Of a stretch of 64,000 nt of DNA, positions 34,609 through 43,403 are shown one piece after another. The position numbers and the translations under genes were made by a program. The DNA is from RCIO01 sp040880025 (GTDB taxonomy: Bacteria > Pseudomonadota > Alphaproteobacteria > Rhizobiales > Rhizobiaceae). Where the stretch lies: assembly GCA_040880025.1 (NCBI GenBank), contig JBBDJD010000020.1, positions 124,001 through 188,000 on the forward strand, given 5' to 3'. The notes under the pieces were generated by a model. That model saw only the letters and a program-made list of their open reading frames with translations. It was not told the origin of the DNA and searched no databases. Position 1 is the first letter of the stretch; each line of letters starts with the position of its first letter.

Positions 34609-34923
34609 TTATGCGGCAGCGCTCGCCCGGCGCCTCCTCCGCCGCTTCGCCATGATCTCCGCAATCCGCTCCGCGTCGTCTTCGCTCAGATGCCGCCCGC
34701 GCTCCAGGATTTCGAGCGTGTATTCCTCGAAGGTGAGACCGAGCCGTTCCGCCCGCTCAAGCCGCATCAGCGCGATCGCCGGAGGAATGTTCTTCCACGC
34801 CTCGTCATGCGCCCGCTTCCAGCAAAGGAAGATGTGCGGATCGCCCTTGCCCCACGGCGGCCCCGCATAATCGCCCAGCGGTGGCCCGCCATTGTCCCCG
34901 ATATGCACTTGCCGCCGTCGCAT
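34609..34923 (-). CDS. Conserved hypothetical protein (HIGDNGGPPL type)
   Basis: A 104-residue soluble protein. The N-terminus has HIGDNGGPPLGDYAGPPWGKGD, then FLCWKRAHDEAWKN and LERAERLGLTFEEYTLEILERGRHL. It ends in a very basic tail (KRRRRRRASAAA). I recall similar uncharacterised proteins in Rhizobiales; the basic tail could bind nucleic acid. Its ATG is one base after the XRE-cupin stop codon, so the two are co-transcribed. Confidence 0.78.
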   Translation of the reverse strand: MRRRQVHIGDNGGPPLGDYAGPPWGKGDPHIFLCWKRAHDEAWKNIPPAIALMRLERAERLGLTFEEYTLEILERGRHLSEDDAERIAEIMAKRRRRRRASAAA

Positions 34924-34924
34924 G

Positions 34925-35500
34925 TCAGTTCCGCCGGTTCACCAGCGTGACGAGATAGAAGGCCGGCTCGGGTCCGGGCGCGTGATAGCGGCGTGCCGCG
35001 GGTGCGGCGCCCATCAGGTAGGAGTCGCCTGCGAGCATGTCGATCGTTGTATCGCCATCGGTGAACTTGAGCTTTCCCGACAGCAGCCAGATGAGTTCAT
35101 GTGACAAGCCGTAGACCTCGGCGGGAAAGCTCACCGTTTCGCCCGGCGGCAGGCGCACATGAATCAGTTCCAGACCCTCCGGCGATGGCGGCGAGATGTG
35201 CCGGCGCACATAACCCGTGGCCGGGTCGGTCCAGCGCCGCTGGTCCTCCGCGCGCAGGTGCCGGCCGCCGGCCGGCATCTCCGCCAGCGCGATCAGCGAG
35301 GACAGCGTCATCCCGAACGCGGACGCGATCCGTACGAGCAATTCAGCGGTTGGACTGGCCTCGTCGCGCTCAACCTTGCTCAGCATCGCCCGCGAAACAC
35401 CGGACCGGTCGGCAAGGTCCGCCAGCGACCATTGGCGCTGCGTGCGCTCCGAGCGGATGCGCTCACCCAGGCAAAGCTCGCTATCTTCTATAAGAGACAC
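34925..35500 (-). CDS. XRE-cupin transcriptional regulator
   Basis: A 191-residue regulator. Its helix-turn-helix is LADLADRSGVSRAMLSKVERDEASP (about residues 25-50) and a C-terminal cupin spans about 105-190 (LPPGETVSFPAEVYGLSHELIWLLSGKL). Such proteins (PuuR/SutR-like) sense small metabolites, often amines or sulfur compounds. I choose GTG 35500 rather than the upstream in-frame GTG 35524, because a strong promoter and operator lie between the two. The transcript would then start at or next to the GTG, giving a leaderless mRNA. First gene of a two-gene unit. Confidence 0.85.
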   Translation of the reverse strand: MSLIEDSELCLGERIRSERTQRQWSLADLADRSGVSRAMLSKVERDEASPTAELLVRIASAFGMTLSSLIALAEMPAGGRHLRAEDQRRWTDPATGYVRRHISPPSPEGLELIHVRLPPGETVSFPAEVYGLSHELIWLLSGKLKFTDGDTTIDMLAGDSYLMGAAPAARRYHAPGPEPAFYLVTLVNRRN

Positions 35501-35502
35501 AA

Positions 35503-35535
35503 TTCCACTATAGTAGAAATCCACATGCCGGACAA
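35503..35535 (-). promoter_or_regulatory. Promoter with overlapping inverted repeat, XRE-cupin gene
   Basis: On the minus strand, -35 TTGTCC is at complement 35530-35535 and -10 TATAGT at complement 35507-35512, spacer 17 nt. A 16-bp inverted repeat, ttccacta/tagtagaa (7 of 8 pairs), at 35503-35518 covers the -10. This fits negative autoregulation. The -10 ends 6 nt before GTG 35500. Confidence 0.7.
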
Positions 35536-35660
35536 GGGGCTCGCCGCGCCCGCAATATCGTCGAAAGCGACGAATTAACGCCTCCTAAACCATCCCGCCA
35601 CACACGCCCTTAACCTCGACACTGCACACTGTCTGTACGGGGTGACAGGGACAGATCGAT

Positions 35661-37496
35661 ATGTTTGTGGAAAGGGGCTCGGTTAATCCCGAGGCCACCA
35701 ATCAGGAACGACGCGCGGATGTGCAACCAATGGAGCGCGTCCTTGGTCATGTCGTGCATTGCGACGGCGCCCGTGCGACCATAGCCGCCTTCGCCAGCGA
35801 CGCGAACGGCATCGCCTCCGAGTTGTGGTCGGTCGGACGGATGATCTCCATCAATCTCGGCGACGCCCGCACCGTCGGCCTCGTCTACGCAATCAACCGT
35901 CCGGGCCACGCCTGGAGCGAAACCGGCGAAAACGCGATCGAGGTCGCTGTCGAACTGATCGGCGAAGTGCGCGACGTGAATGCCCGGCCGGTATTCGATC
36001 GGGGTATCACTCTGTATCCGCAGATCGGCGCCCAGGCCCACCGCATCCGCGGCCAGGATTTGCAGGCAATCTACGAACTGGGCGGCAAGCGTTCGACCCA
36101 GATCGGAACCCTGTCGCAGGACGACACCATCGCCGCCTGCGTGTCGATCGACGACACGCTCAGCCGCCATTTCGCGGTGGTTGGCACAACCGGCGTCGGC
36201 AAGTCGACCGCGGTCTCCCTGCTTCTGCGCAAGGCGATCGCCTCGCGGCCGGACCTGCGCGTGCTGATCCTCGATCCGCACAACGAATTTTCGACCACGT
36301 TCCCGGACCAGTCGATCCGCATCGATTCAGACACGCTGGATTTGCCGTTCTGGCTGTTCCGTCTGGAGGAATTCGTCGAGGTTCTCTATCGCGGGCGCAC
36401 GCCCGTGCCGGAGGAAGTCGATCTTCTGCGCAACATCATTCCGCAGGCCAAGGAGATGTTTCGCGGCGGCGGCCAGCCGGTTCAGCTCAAGCGCAACAGC
36501 GACGCGGGATCGATCACGGCCGACACGCCGGTGCCTTACCGCATGACCGACCTGATCCACCTGATTTCGGACCGTATGGGCCTTCTGGACAGCAAGAACG
36601 ATAGGCCGGCCTACAGGGCGCTTCGCAACCGGCTTGAAGCCGCGATGAACGACCCGCGCTACAGGTTCATGTTCAGCTCGCGTCTCTACGAGGACACGAT
36701 CCAGGAGACGATCGGCAATATCTTCCGCGTCCCGCACAATGGCCGGCCCGTCACCTGCCTGGAGATGGCGGGCATGCCGGGCGAGGTGGTCAATTCGGTC
36801 TGTTCCGTCATCGCCCGCCTCGCCTTCGAGCTGGCGCTGTGGAGCAACGGAAAGCTCAAGCTCCTGGTGCTGTGCGAGGAAGCCCACCGCTACATGCCGG
36901 CCGATACGAGGCTCGGCTTTGCGCCTACCCGCCATGCGCTCTCCCGCATTGCCAAGGAAGGCCGCAAATATGGCTGCTATCTCGGCGTCGTGACACAGCG
37001 TCCCGGCGAGCTCGACCCCACCATCCTGTCGCAGTGCTCCACCGTGTTCGCCATGCGGCTCGCCAACGAGCGCGATCAGGACATCATCCGCTCGGCGATA
37101 GCCGATTCATCCGCCTCCACTCTTTCCTTCCTGTCCTCCATGGGCCAGCGCGAGGCGATTGCCTTCGGTGAAGGCGTTGCGACCACAATGCGCATGAAGT
37201 TCGAGAAACTGACTGGCGCCATGATCCCCGGTTCGGCGAACAAGTCGGGTTCCATGGGCGAGCCGACCGATCGCGACGGCGACATCGACCTCGGCGAGTT
37301 GGTGGACCGGCTGCGCAATCTTCCAAAGCAGAAAGAAGACGAAGAATTGTTTGGCGCTTCGTCCCTGCTGCGCCGCCAGCGCAACCAGGGCTACCGCACT
37401 GGCGGCTTCGAAGACGATGATGATGGCGGCTACAGCGAAGACAGCGTCTACGGCCGCCGCTCCTACGACAGTATTCCCCGCGGCCGTCCGCGTTAG
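35661..37496 (+). CDS. HerA-like DUF87 ATPase
   Basis: A 611-residue P-loop ATPase of the HerA/FtsK superfamily. N-terminal HAS-barrel-like region (about 25-140), Walker A VGTTGVGKSTAVSLLLRKAI starting near residue 173, Walker B LLVLCEEAHRYMP, and a C-terminal block GVVTQRPGELDPTILSQCST. The last ~70 residues are acidic and disordered (EDDDDGGYSEDS). HerA hexamers translocate DNA, usually with the nuclease NurA; no NurA-like gene is adjacent. Stand-alone alphaproteobacterial members are poorly characterised. The ATG at 35661 has only a weak ribosome site; ATG 35730 is an alternative. Confidence 0.87.
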   Translation: MFVERGSVNPEATNQERRADVQPMERVLGHVVHCDGARATIAAFASDANGIASELWSVGRMISINLGDARTVGLVYAINRPGHAWSETGENAIEVAVELIGEVRDVNARPVFDRGITLYPQIGAQAHRIRGQDLQAIYELGGKRSTQIGTLSQDDTIAACVSIDDTLSRHFAVVGTTGVGKSTAVSLLLRKAIASRPDLRVLILDPHNEFSTTFPDQSIRIDSDTLDLPFWLFRLEEFVEVLYRGRTPVPEEVDLLRNIIPQAKEMFRGGGQPVQLKRNSDAGSITADTPVPYRMTDLIHLISDRMGLLDSKNDRPAYRALRNRLEAAMNDPRYRFMFSSRLYEDTIQETIGNIFRVPHNGRPVTCLEMAGMPGEVVNSVCSVIARLAFELALWSNGKLKLLVLCEEAHRYMPADTRLGFAPTRHALSRIAKEGRKYGCYLGVVTQRPGELDPTILSQCSTVFAMRLANERDQDIIRSAIADSSASTLSFLSSMGQREAIAFGEGVATTMRMKFEKLTGAMIPGSANKSGSMGEPTDRDGDIDLGELVDRLRNLPKQKEDEELFGASSLLRRQRNQGYRTGGFEDDDDGGYSEDSVYGRRSYDSIPRGRPR

Positions 37497-37593
37497 GCCT
37501 GCCCGGGGCTGATCGCTTCCAGCCGATCCTGCTTGCATTGAGGGCCGCCTCTCCTATCCTCTGGCCATTCCGTGATTCCTGCCCCCGCCGGGC

Positions 37594-38238
37594 ATGGCGC
37601 GAAAGGGTTGGCTTGTGGAAGGAAATCCTGCCCATCATCGGGGCGGTCCGCCCGAGGCGCCGGATGATGAACTAGCCACGCCACAACCTCCATCGCGGCC
37701 TGGTCGCGGAGCCGGTCTGCTCGCGCTTGTTGCTGTAGCGTTCGGGGTGGCTGTCGCGTTCGCGGCGGTTGTCCGTGCAGGTGTTCTGTCTGGCGCATCG
37801 GCCGACCGGGCTAGCGCTTGGCCGGTTTCGGCGGTCGTGATCGCGGTGATTGCCGCCCTGTGGCTCGCCGGCATTGTCCGCCTTGCGGCGTTGTTCCTGC
37901 CGCGCGGCAGGGAGGCGGCTTCGCCGCCGCACTCGGGGTGGCCGGCATCGCTCGCCGCCTTCGCGGCTGGACCGTTTCTGGTCGCCCTCTTCTTTTTCGG
38001 CACCCAGTTCGTCCGGTTTCCGGCCTCCGGGTTCGTGGCCTATCCGCTTGCAGCCATCATCGTCCTGTTGCTGCTGTTTGCGCGCGCAAATGTCCGCCTG
38101 CTCGCCGAGCGGCTGCTGATTTCCTTCTTTCTGTGGGTGGCCATTCTGATCGCGCCGACATTCTGGCGCGATCCGGTCAACGACCAGATGTCGTCGTTTC
38201 TGTTCGGATTGCTGGAAGCGGCGGGCCTGCAGTCCTGA
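37594..38238 (+). CDS. Predicted membrane protein of unknown function
   Basis: A 214-residue protein. A Pro/Gly-rich N-terminus is followed by about five hydrophobic segments (GLLALVAVAFGVAVAFAAVV, VVIAVIAALWLAGIVRL, LAAFAAGPFLVALFFFGTQF, YPLAAIIVLLLLFA and LLISFFLWVAILIAP). No known domain. Start could be ATG 37594 or GTG 37615; neither has a strong ribosome site. It may be in an operon with the HerA-like gene (97 nt upstream) and is convergent with the diguanylate cyclase gene. Confidence 0.7.
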   Translation: MARKGWLVEGNPAHHRGGPPEAPDDELATPQPPSRPGRGAGLLALVAVAFGVAVAFAAVVRAGVLSGASADRASAWPVSAVVIAVIAALWLAGIVRLAALFLPRGREAASPPHSGWPASLAAFAAGPFLVALFFFGTQFVRFPASGFVAYPLAAIIVLLLLFARANVRLLAERLLISFFLWVAILIAPTFWRDPVNDQMSSFLFGLLEAAGLQS

Positions 38239-38257
38239 CGCATTCAGCCCCGAAGGC

Positions 38258-39091
38258 TCAGGCGCAGACCCGGTTCCGGCCCTGCCGCTTGGCCTGATAG
38301 AGCTGCTTGTCGGCGCGCCGGAAGAAATCGTCCGCCGTTTCCTTGCCGTCCCAGACCGCCAGACCGACGCTGGTCGTCACCTTCAGCCTGACATTGGAGG
38401 ACGTGGTGACGTTGAGCATCGAAACCGCCCTGCGGATCCGCTCCGCAAGCTTGATCAGCGGCTCATCAGCCATGTTGGGTGCCACGATCGCGAATTCCTC
38501 GCCGCCCAGTCGCGCAACCACGTCGTGGAAACGTGTCATGTCGCGCAGGCAGTTCGCCACCTCCCGCAACACCCGGTCGCCAACGTCATGGCCATGGGTA
38601 TCATTGACCAGCTTGAAGTGGTCGAGGTCGAGGATCATCAGCCCGACCGGCTTGTCGACCCGGCGGAACTCGTCGAGATATTCGCGCAGCGCATCGTCGA
38701 AGTAGCGCCGGTTTTGCATACCGGTCAGCCCATCCGTCAGGGCGGCATGCTCGAGCGTCTCGGATCTGGCGCTCAGCGATTCCGTCATTTCGCGCAGCTT
38801 GTGCTCTTCGCGCGCCTGGGTGCGAATCAGCGGATAGATCAGGAACAGGCCAAAAAAAAGTGCGGTTGCCAGAAGCACGCCGCTGCCGAACATCAGCTTC
38901 GCCGCATAGGCGAAGGTCTCGAACCCGTCGGGAATGTAGAAGAAGTGGCCGGGCGCGAGAATGATCCCATAGGCATAAACAGTCAGAAGGCCCGCACCGA
39001 GGATGAGGGCCATAAAGACGAAAAACGCTGACTCTGACTTATGAAACCGCATGAGTCCCCGCGACGGAAATCCCGCTCGAAGCAATGACAC
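38258..39091 (-). CDS. Membrane-bound diguanylate cyclase (GGDEF domain)
   Basis: A 277-residue protein with two N-terminal helices (FFVFMALILGAGLLTVYAYG and LMFGSGVLLATALFFGLFLIY) flanking a short periplasmic loop. A coiled linker leads to a complete GGDEF domain (about 115-277), starting DGLTGMQNRRYFDDAL. The active-site signature is GGEEF in ARLGGEEFAIV, so it should make c-di-GMP from GTP. The RxxD inhibitory site is not obvious. Start GTG 39091 is preceded by AAGGCGAG; ATG 39052 is an alternative. It is a possible source of c-di-GMP for the PilZ proteins at 15.6-16.8 kb. Confidence 0.92.
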   Translation of the reverse strand: MSLLRAGFPSRGLMRFHKSESAFFVFMALILGAGLLTVYAYGIILAPGHFFYIPDGFETFAYAAKLMFGSGVLLATALFFGLFLIYPLIRTQAREEHKLREMTESLSARSETLEHAALTDGLTGMQNRRYFDDALREYLDEFRRVDKPVGLMILDLDHFKLVNDTHGHDVGDRVLREVANCLRDMTRFHDVVARLGGEEFAIVAPNMADEPLIKLAERIRRAVSMLNVTTSSNVRLKVTTSVGLAVWDGKETADDFFRRADKQLYQAKRQGRNRVCA

Positions 39092-39185
39092 GGACTCGCC
39101 TTACGTGAGGTTAATTCCGATGGGAAATTCGCAAATTTACGCAGCGTAATGTCCATCGGTAACCGACGCTCCGGGCGAGCTTGCG

Positions 39186-40085
39186 TCACTGGCTCAAAAA
39201 GTGGCTGGAATCCTTGATTTTTTGCCAATCCGGTCCGGTCTGGTTGCGAAACCAGGTGGACTGGCGCTTCGCATATTGGCGCGTGGCGACCCGCACGCTC
39301 TCCACGGTTTCGGCCGGCGTGGCCTCGCCATTGATTAACGCCGCGATTTCGCGCACGCCGATTGCCTTCATCGCCGGTTTCGCTGGATCGAGATCGAGCG
39401 CCAACAGGGCCTTCACTTCATCGATTGCGCCTTTCTCCAGCATCGCCGAAATCCGCTCCTCGATCCGCTGGTCGAGCTCGCTCCGGTCCGGCTCGATGAC
39501 GATCATCGTCGCACTGGCGCCATCCACGACGGGTGATCCGCGCTCGGCCTGCCAGGCAAGGATCGACCGGCCCGACGCATCGAGCACTTCAAGCGCCCTC
39601 ACGATGCGCTGCCCGTCTGCGGGCTTTACCCGCATCGCCGCCGCGGCGTCCTCGCGCATCAACAGGTCGTACAGCCTGCTCGCGCCCTCTTCCTTGAGTC
39701 TGTCGCGCCAGCGGTCACGGATCGTTTGCGGAATGTCCGGCATTTCCGACAAGCCCTCGAGCAACCCCTTGAAATAGAGGCCCGTCCCGCCGCAGAAGAT
39801 CGGCTGCCGCTCTTCGAATTCACCGCCTGCCGCCAGGGCGCGCACCTCGCGCAGCCATTGCCCGGTCGAATAGTCGGCGGACGGATGAACATGGCCGTAG
39901 AGCCGGTGCGGCGCGGCGGCGAGATCGGTGGCGTCGGGCCGCGCGGTCAGCCTGTGGAGCACCGAATAGACCTGCATGGAATCGGTATTGACGATGGTCC
40001 CGCCGGTATCGCGGGCAAGGCGCAGGGCCAGCGCCGACTTGCCGCTGGCGGTCGGCCCGGCTATCAGGATCGCGTTCTTCAGCAC
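39186..40085 (-). CDS. miaA: tRNA dimethylallyltransferase
   Basis: A 299-residue enzyme that adds the isopentenyl group to A37 of UNN-reading tRNAs. P-loop IAGPTASGKSALALRLA is near the N-terminus. DSMQVYSVL, FCGGTGLYFKGLLEG and the C-terminal RQYAKRQSTWFRNQ are family blocks. I prefer GTG 40085 with GGAG 11 nt upstream. ATG 40118 or 40139 would add 11 or 18 residues and overlap the divergent serB start. The first-mentioned start leaves a 31-nt divergent spacer. Confidence 0.95.
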   Translation of the reverse strand: MLKNAILIAGPTASGKSALALRLARDTGGTIVNTDSMQVYSVLHRLTARPDATDLAAAPHRLYGHVHPSADYSTGQWLREVRALAAGGEFEERQPIFCGGTGLYFKGLLEGLSEMPDIPQTIRDRWRDRLKEEGASRLYDLLMREDAAAAMRVKPADGQRIVRALEVLDASGRSILAWQAERGSPVVDGASATMIVIEPDRSELDQRIEERISAMLEKGAIDEVKALLALDLDPAKPAMKAIGVREIAALINGEATPAETVESVRVATRQYAKRQSTWFRNQTGPDWQKIKDSSHFLSQ

Positions 40086-40116
40086 GCCGCTTTTCGCTCC
40101 GTCTTCCGGCAGGCCC

Positions 40117-41004
40117 ATGCCACTCGTCGCCACGCTCATTTCCAATCCGGCCGCCGCCGCCCTCACGCCCGCGCTTGCGGGTGAAGCGGTCAGGGCGCTC
40201 GACGCCCAGCATATAGGCTGGCTGGCGCCCGATGTCGCCTGCGACCTCGCTCTGCCGGACAGTCTCGCCGCGTCCGACGCGGTGAGCCGGCTGGAACAGC
40301 TGCTTGCCGGCAAGCCGGTCGACTTTGCCGTTCAGGACACTGCCGGCCGCCGCAAGATGCTGCTGATCGCCGACATGGATTCCACCATGATCGACCAGGA
40401 GTGCATTGACGAACTGGGCGACGAGGTTGGCCTCAAATCGCGTATCGCCGCGATAACCGCGCGGGCGATGAACGGCGAAATCGAATTCGAGCCGGCCCTG
40501 CGCGAACGGGTCGGCCTGCTTGCCGGCCTTGACGAGGCCGTCATCGACCGCGTCGTGGAAAGCCGCGTCACACTGGCTGCGGGCGGGCGCGAACTCGTCG
40601 CCACGATGAACCGCGCGGGCGCGTGGACCGCGCTCGTTTCCGGCGGCTTCGATGCCTTCACCGGCCGCATCGCCGCCCAGCTCGGATTTCGCGAGCACCG
40701 CGCAAACCGGCTACTGGTCGACAGCGGAAAGCTGACGGGCGAGGTGGCTGAACCGATTCTGGGCAGTGAAGCGAAAGTCTCCGCATTGCGCGAAATCTGC
40801 GCGCGGCTGGACATTGCACTGGCCGATGCGATCGCTGTCGGCGACGGCGCCAACGATCTGGCCATGCTGAAACTGGCGGGCACGGGAGTTGCGCTGCATG
40901 CCAAGCCTTCGGTGGCTGCCGCCGCGAAAGTCCGCATCGACCATGGCGACCTGACCGCCCTGCTCTATTTGCAGGGCTATCGCCGCGACGAGTTCGCGGC
41001 ATGA
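40117..41004 (+). CDS. serB: Phosphoserine phosphatase
   Basis: A 295-residue HAD phosphatase, the last step of serine synthesis. An N-terminal ACT-like regulatory part (about 1-75) precedes the HAD core: motif I LIADMDSTMIDQECIDELGD with the nucleophile Asp, motif II VSGGFDAFTGRIA, motif III Lys in the mid-region and motif IV AVGDGANDLAML. All catalytic Asp residues are present. Its stop overlaps the next gene by 4 nt (ATGA). Divergent from miaA. Confidence 0.97.
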   Translation: MPLVATLISNPAAAALTPALAGEAVRALDAQHIGWLAPDVACDLALPDSLAASDAVSRLEQLLAGKPVDFAVQDTAGRRKMLLIADMDSTMIDQECIDELGDEVGLKSRIAAITARAMNGEIEFEPALRERVGLLAGLDEAVIDRVVESRVTLAAGGRELVATMNRAGAWTALVSGGFDAFTGRIAAQLGFREHRANRLLVDSGKLTGEVAEPILGSEAKVSALREICARLDIALADAIAVGDGANDLAMLKLAGTGVALHAKPSVAAAAKVRIDHGDLTALLYLQGYRRDEFAA

Positions 41005-41570
41005 TCCCGCTTCACACCGAGCGCCTGACCATCCGCAATTGGGAGGATCGCGACCGCGACCTCTTCCATATGATCAATTCCGACGAGCGCGTAATGGAGT
41101 TCTATCCGTTCCGCCGCACACGGCAGGAAGCCGACGAGTGGTTCGACATCTGGCGCCGCGAGATCGCGGACACCGGCATCGGGGGCTTCGCTATCGAATT
41201 GCGTGCCCGTGGAGAATGCATCGGCTATTGCGGCCTCAAGCATCCCCGCGTCGAACCATTCCTGCCCAGTGAGACCGTGGAGATCGGCTGGCGGCTGGCG
41301 CCTCGGTATTGGGGCAATGGTTACGTGACTGAGGCAGCCGAACGATCAATCGGATACGGGTTCGAATCCATCGGTCTGCCGGAGATCGTGTCCTTCGCCG
41401 TCGCGACCAACCGCCGCTCGACAGCCGTCATGGACAGGCTCGGCATGCGCCGCGACGAGGCCGGCGATTTCGATCATCCGCGCGTACCCGACACCCACAA
41501 GCATCTGAAACGCCATGCACTCTACCGGCTGTCGGCCGGAGACTGGCGAGAACGAAAAAAGGCGATCTGA
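41001..41570 (+). CDS. GNAT-family N-acetyltransferase (RimJ/RimL type)
   Basis: A 189-residue protein. The N-terminal TERLTIRNWEDRDRDLF pattern and the acetyl-CoA motif WRLAPRYWGNGYVTEAAERSIGYGFE are typical of the RimJ/RimL group, followed by VAVTNRRSTAVMDRLGM. Translationally coupled to serB. The acceptor, protein N-terminus or small molecule, is unknown. Confidence 0.9.
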   Translation: MIPLHTERLTIRNWEDRDRDLFHMINSDERVMEFYPFRRTRQEADEWFDIWRREIADTGIGGFAIELRARGECIGYCGLKHPRVEPFLPSETVEIGWRLAPRYWGNGYVTEAAERSIGYGFESIGLPEIVSFAVATNRRSTAVMDRLGMRRDEAGDFDHPRVPDTHKHLKRHALYRLSAGDWRERKKAI

Positions 41571-41616
41571 AACCGTCTTTCTCTTCAAATTCAGATGCTT
41601 GGTCCGGAATTCGGAA

Positions 41617-43107
41617 TCAATTCATCCGAATGGTCTCGAACCGCAACTCCCCGGTCCGCGACGACAGCATGAGAAGCGCGTTCTTTCGGCCCTGCCCCTT
41701 GAGCGCGCTGATGCGGTCCATCGCCTGCTGCGGGCTGGAGACCGATTCCTGCGCGATCTCGGTGATCACGTCGCCCGCCATGATGCCCTTGTCGGCCGCG
41801 GCGGAATTGGGATCGACCTCGGTAACGACGACGCCGTTCACCGCGTCCGAAATCTCGAACTGCGCCCGCGTTTCGTCGTTGAGCTCAGCGATGGTCATGC
41901 CGAGCATGGATGCCGTGGCGACCGCGCCTTCGTCCGGCGTCTCATCGGACGAATCCTCCAGAGCCGCCGCCTCGCTGTCCTCGAGCCTGCCGAGCGTGAC
42001 CTTCACGGTCTGCTCCTCGCCCTTGCGCACGATGACGACGTCGACCTCCGTGCCGACGGCCGTATCGGCAACGATGCGTGGCAGGTCGCGCATTTCCCTG
42101 ATTTCCTTGCCATCGAAACTGGTGACGACATCGCCCGCCTGCAGCGTGCCGTCATCCACCGGCCCGTCCTTGATGATGCCGGCAATCAGAGCGCCCACGG
42201 CGCGGTCCATTCCGAGACTTTCGGCGATATCGTCCGTTACCGGCTGAATGCGCACGCCAAGCCAGCCGCGCCGCGTTTCGCCGAACTCGCGCAACTGGCC
42301 GATGACGCCGACTGCCAGGTCAGACGGGATCGCGAAGCCGATGCCGATTGAGCCACCCGAGGGAGAAATGATCGCCGTGTTGATGCCGATGACATCGCCG
42401 TCCATGTTGAACAGCGGACCGCCCGAATTGCCGCGGTTGATCGCCGCGTCAGTCTGGATGAAGTCGTCATAGGGCCCGGAATTGATGTTGCGATCGCGGG
42501 CCGAAACGATGCCCACCGTAACGGTTCCGCCAAGTCCGAACGGATTGCCGATCGCCATCACCCAGTCGCCGATGCGAATGGAGTCGGAATCGCCGAACGA
42601 AACGGCGGTCAGTTTGCGGACGCCCGGGTCCACCTTCAGCACGGCGATATCGGTCTTGGCGTCGATGCCCACCAGTTCGGCTTTCAACTTCGAACCGTCG
42701 GAGAAATTGACCTCGATCTCGTCGGCGTCGGCGATCACATGGTTGTTGGTGATGACGATGCCTTCTTCGGCATCGATCACGAAGCCCGACCCGAGCGAGT
42801 TGACGCGGCGCGGCCCCCGGTTGGCGCCGCCGCGATCGCTGAAGAAGTCGTCGAAGAAATCCTGGAAGGGCGACCCTTCGGGAATCTGCGGCGGCGGCAC
42901 GTTCGGCTGCCCGCCCGCCACGTTCTGTGACGTCGAGATGTTGACCACCGCGCCGAGCAGGCCTTCCGCGAGGTCCGCTACGGAGGCCGGTCCGTAGGGG
43001 CGCGGCGCTTCCTGCGCCAGCGCGGGCTGAAACATGCTCGCGATGACGATGGCCGCCGCGGCGGCAAACAGCCTGCGGCCCGGGGCCGACATGACGCTGG
43101 ACAACAT
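41617..43107 (-). CDS. Periplasmic Do-family serine protease (DegP/MucD)
   Basis: A 496-residue HtrA protease. Signal peptide about 1-32 (AAAAAIVIASMFQPALA). Catalytic triad: His in VITNNHVIAD, Asp in AKTDIAVLKV, Ser in NRGNSGGPLF. Two PDZ domains follow (about 285-375 and 395-490). It degrades or refolds damaged envelope proteins. Start ATG 43107 has GGGAG 8 nt upstream; an upstream ATG at 43146 lacks one and breaks the signal peptide. Last gene of the hflK-hflC-DUF2065-degP series, a common alphaproteobacterial order. Confidence 0.95.
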   Translation of the reverse strand: MLSSVMSAPGRRLFAAAAAIVIASMFQPALAQEAPRPYGPASVADLAEGLLGAVVNISTSQNVAGGQPNVPPPQIPEGSPFQDFFDDFFSDRGGANRGPRRVNSLGSGFVIDAEEGIVITNNHVIADADEIEVNFSDGSKLKAELVGIDAKTDIAVLKVDPGVRKLTAVSFGDSDSIRIGDWVMAIGNPFGLGGTVTVGIVSARDRNINSGPYDDFIQTDAAINRGNSGGPLFNMDGDVIGINTAIISPSGGSIGIGFAIPSDLAVGVIGQLREFGETRRGWLGVRIQPVTDDIAESLGMDRAVGALIAGIIKDGPVDDGTLQAGDVVTSFDGKEIREMRDLPRIVADTAVGTEVDVVIVRKGEEQTVKVTLGRLEDSEAAALEDSSDETPDEGAVATASMLGMTIAELNDETRAQFEISDAVNGVVVTEVDPNSAAADKGIMAGDVITEIAQESVSSPQQAMDRISALKGQGRKNALLMLSSRTGELRFETIRMN

Positions 43108-43205
43108 TGGATGAGCTCCCGAAATCCCCAGTGAACCGAACGCCATGATCGCAAGAATTAGGGCTTGTTTGCGGCCTTGCACATCGCAAAGCGATAAATC
43201 ATGCG

Positions 43206-43391
43206 TTATCCGCGCACCAGCCACACAATTCCGACACCGGCGGCGATCGCGATCAGCCCGCCGGCCCTCAATGTGCTCTCCGGAATCTTGATCACATCCT
43301 CCGCCAGCCTTTTGGCCAGCGACGGCATGCCGCCATAGACGAGCCCTTCGAGCACGAGCACCAGCCCCAGCGCTGCGAAAAAATCGCTCAC
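43206..43391 (-). CDS. DUF2065 family small membrane protein (YjeT-like)
   Basis: A 61-residue protein with two helices (FFAALGLVLVLEGLVYG and GGLIAIAAGVGIVWLVRG) and the family segment KIPESTLRAGG between. E. coli YjeT is encoded next to hflKC as well. GTG start, 12 nt after hflC. Function unknown, probably linked to FtsH-HflKC or the downstream protease. Confidence 0.9.
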   Translation of the reverse strand: MSDFFAALGLVLVLEGLVYGGMPSLAKRLAEDVIKIPESTLRAGGLIAIAAGVGIVWLVRG

Positions 43392-43403
43392 GCTGACACT
43401 GGT

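Noticed and set aside
34402..34615. Possible riboswitch before ilvI
   Set aside because: The hairpins and the Ile/Leu/Val-rich leader explain the region as attenuation; no riboswitch core was recognised.
41571..41616. Bidirectional terminator between the GNAT and degP genes
   Set aside because: Short inverted segments exist but no stable stem with a T run could be drawn.
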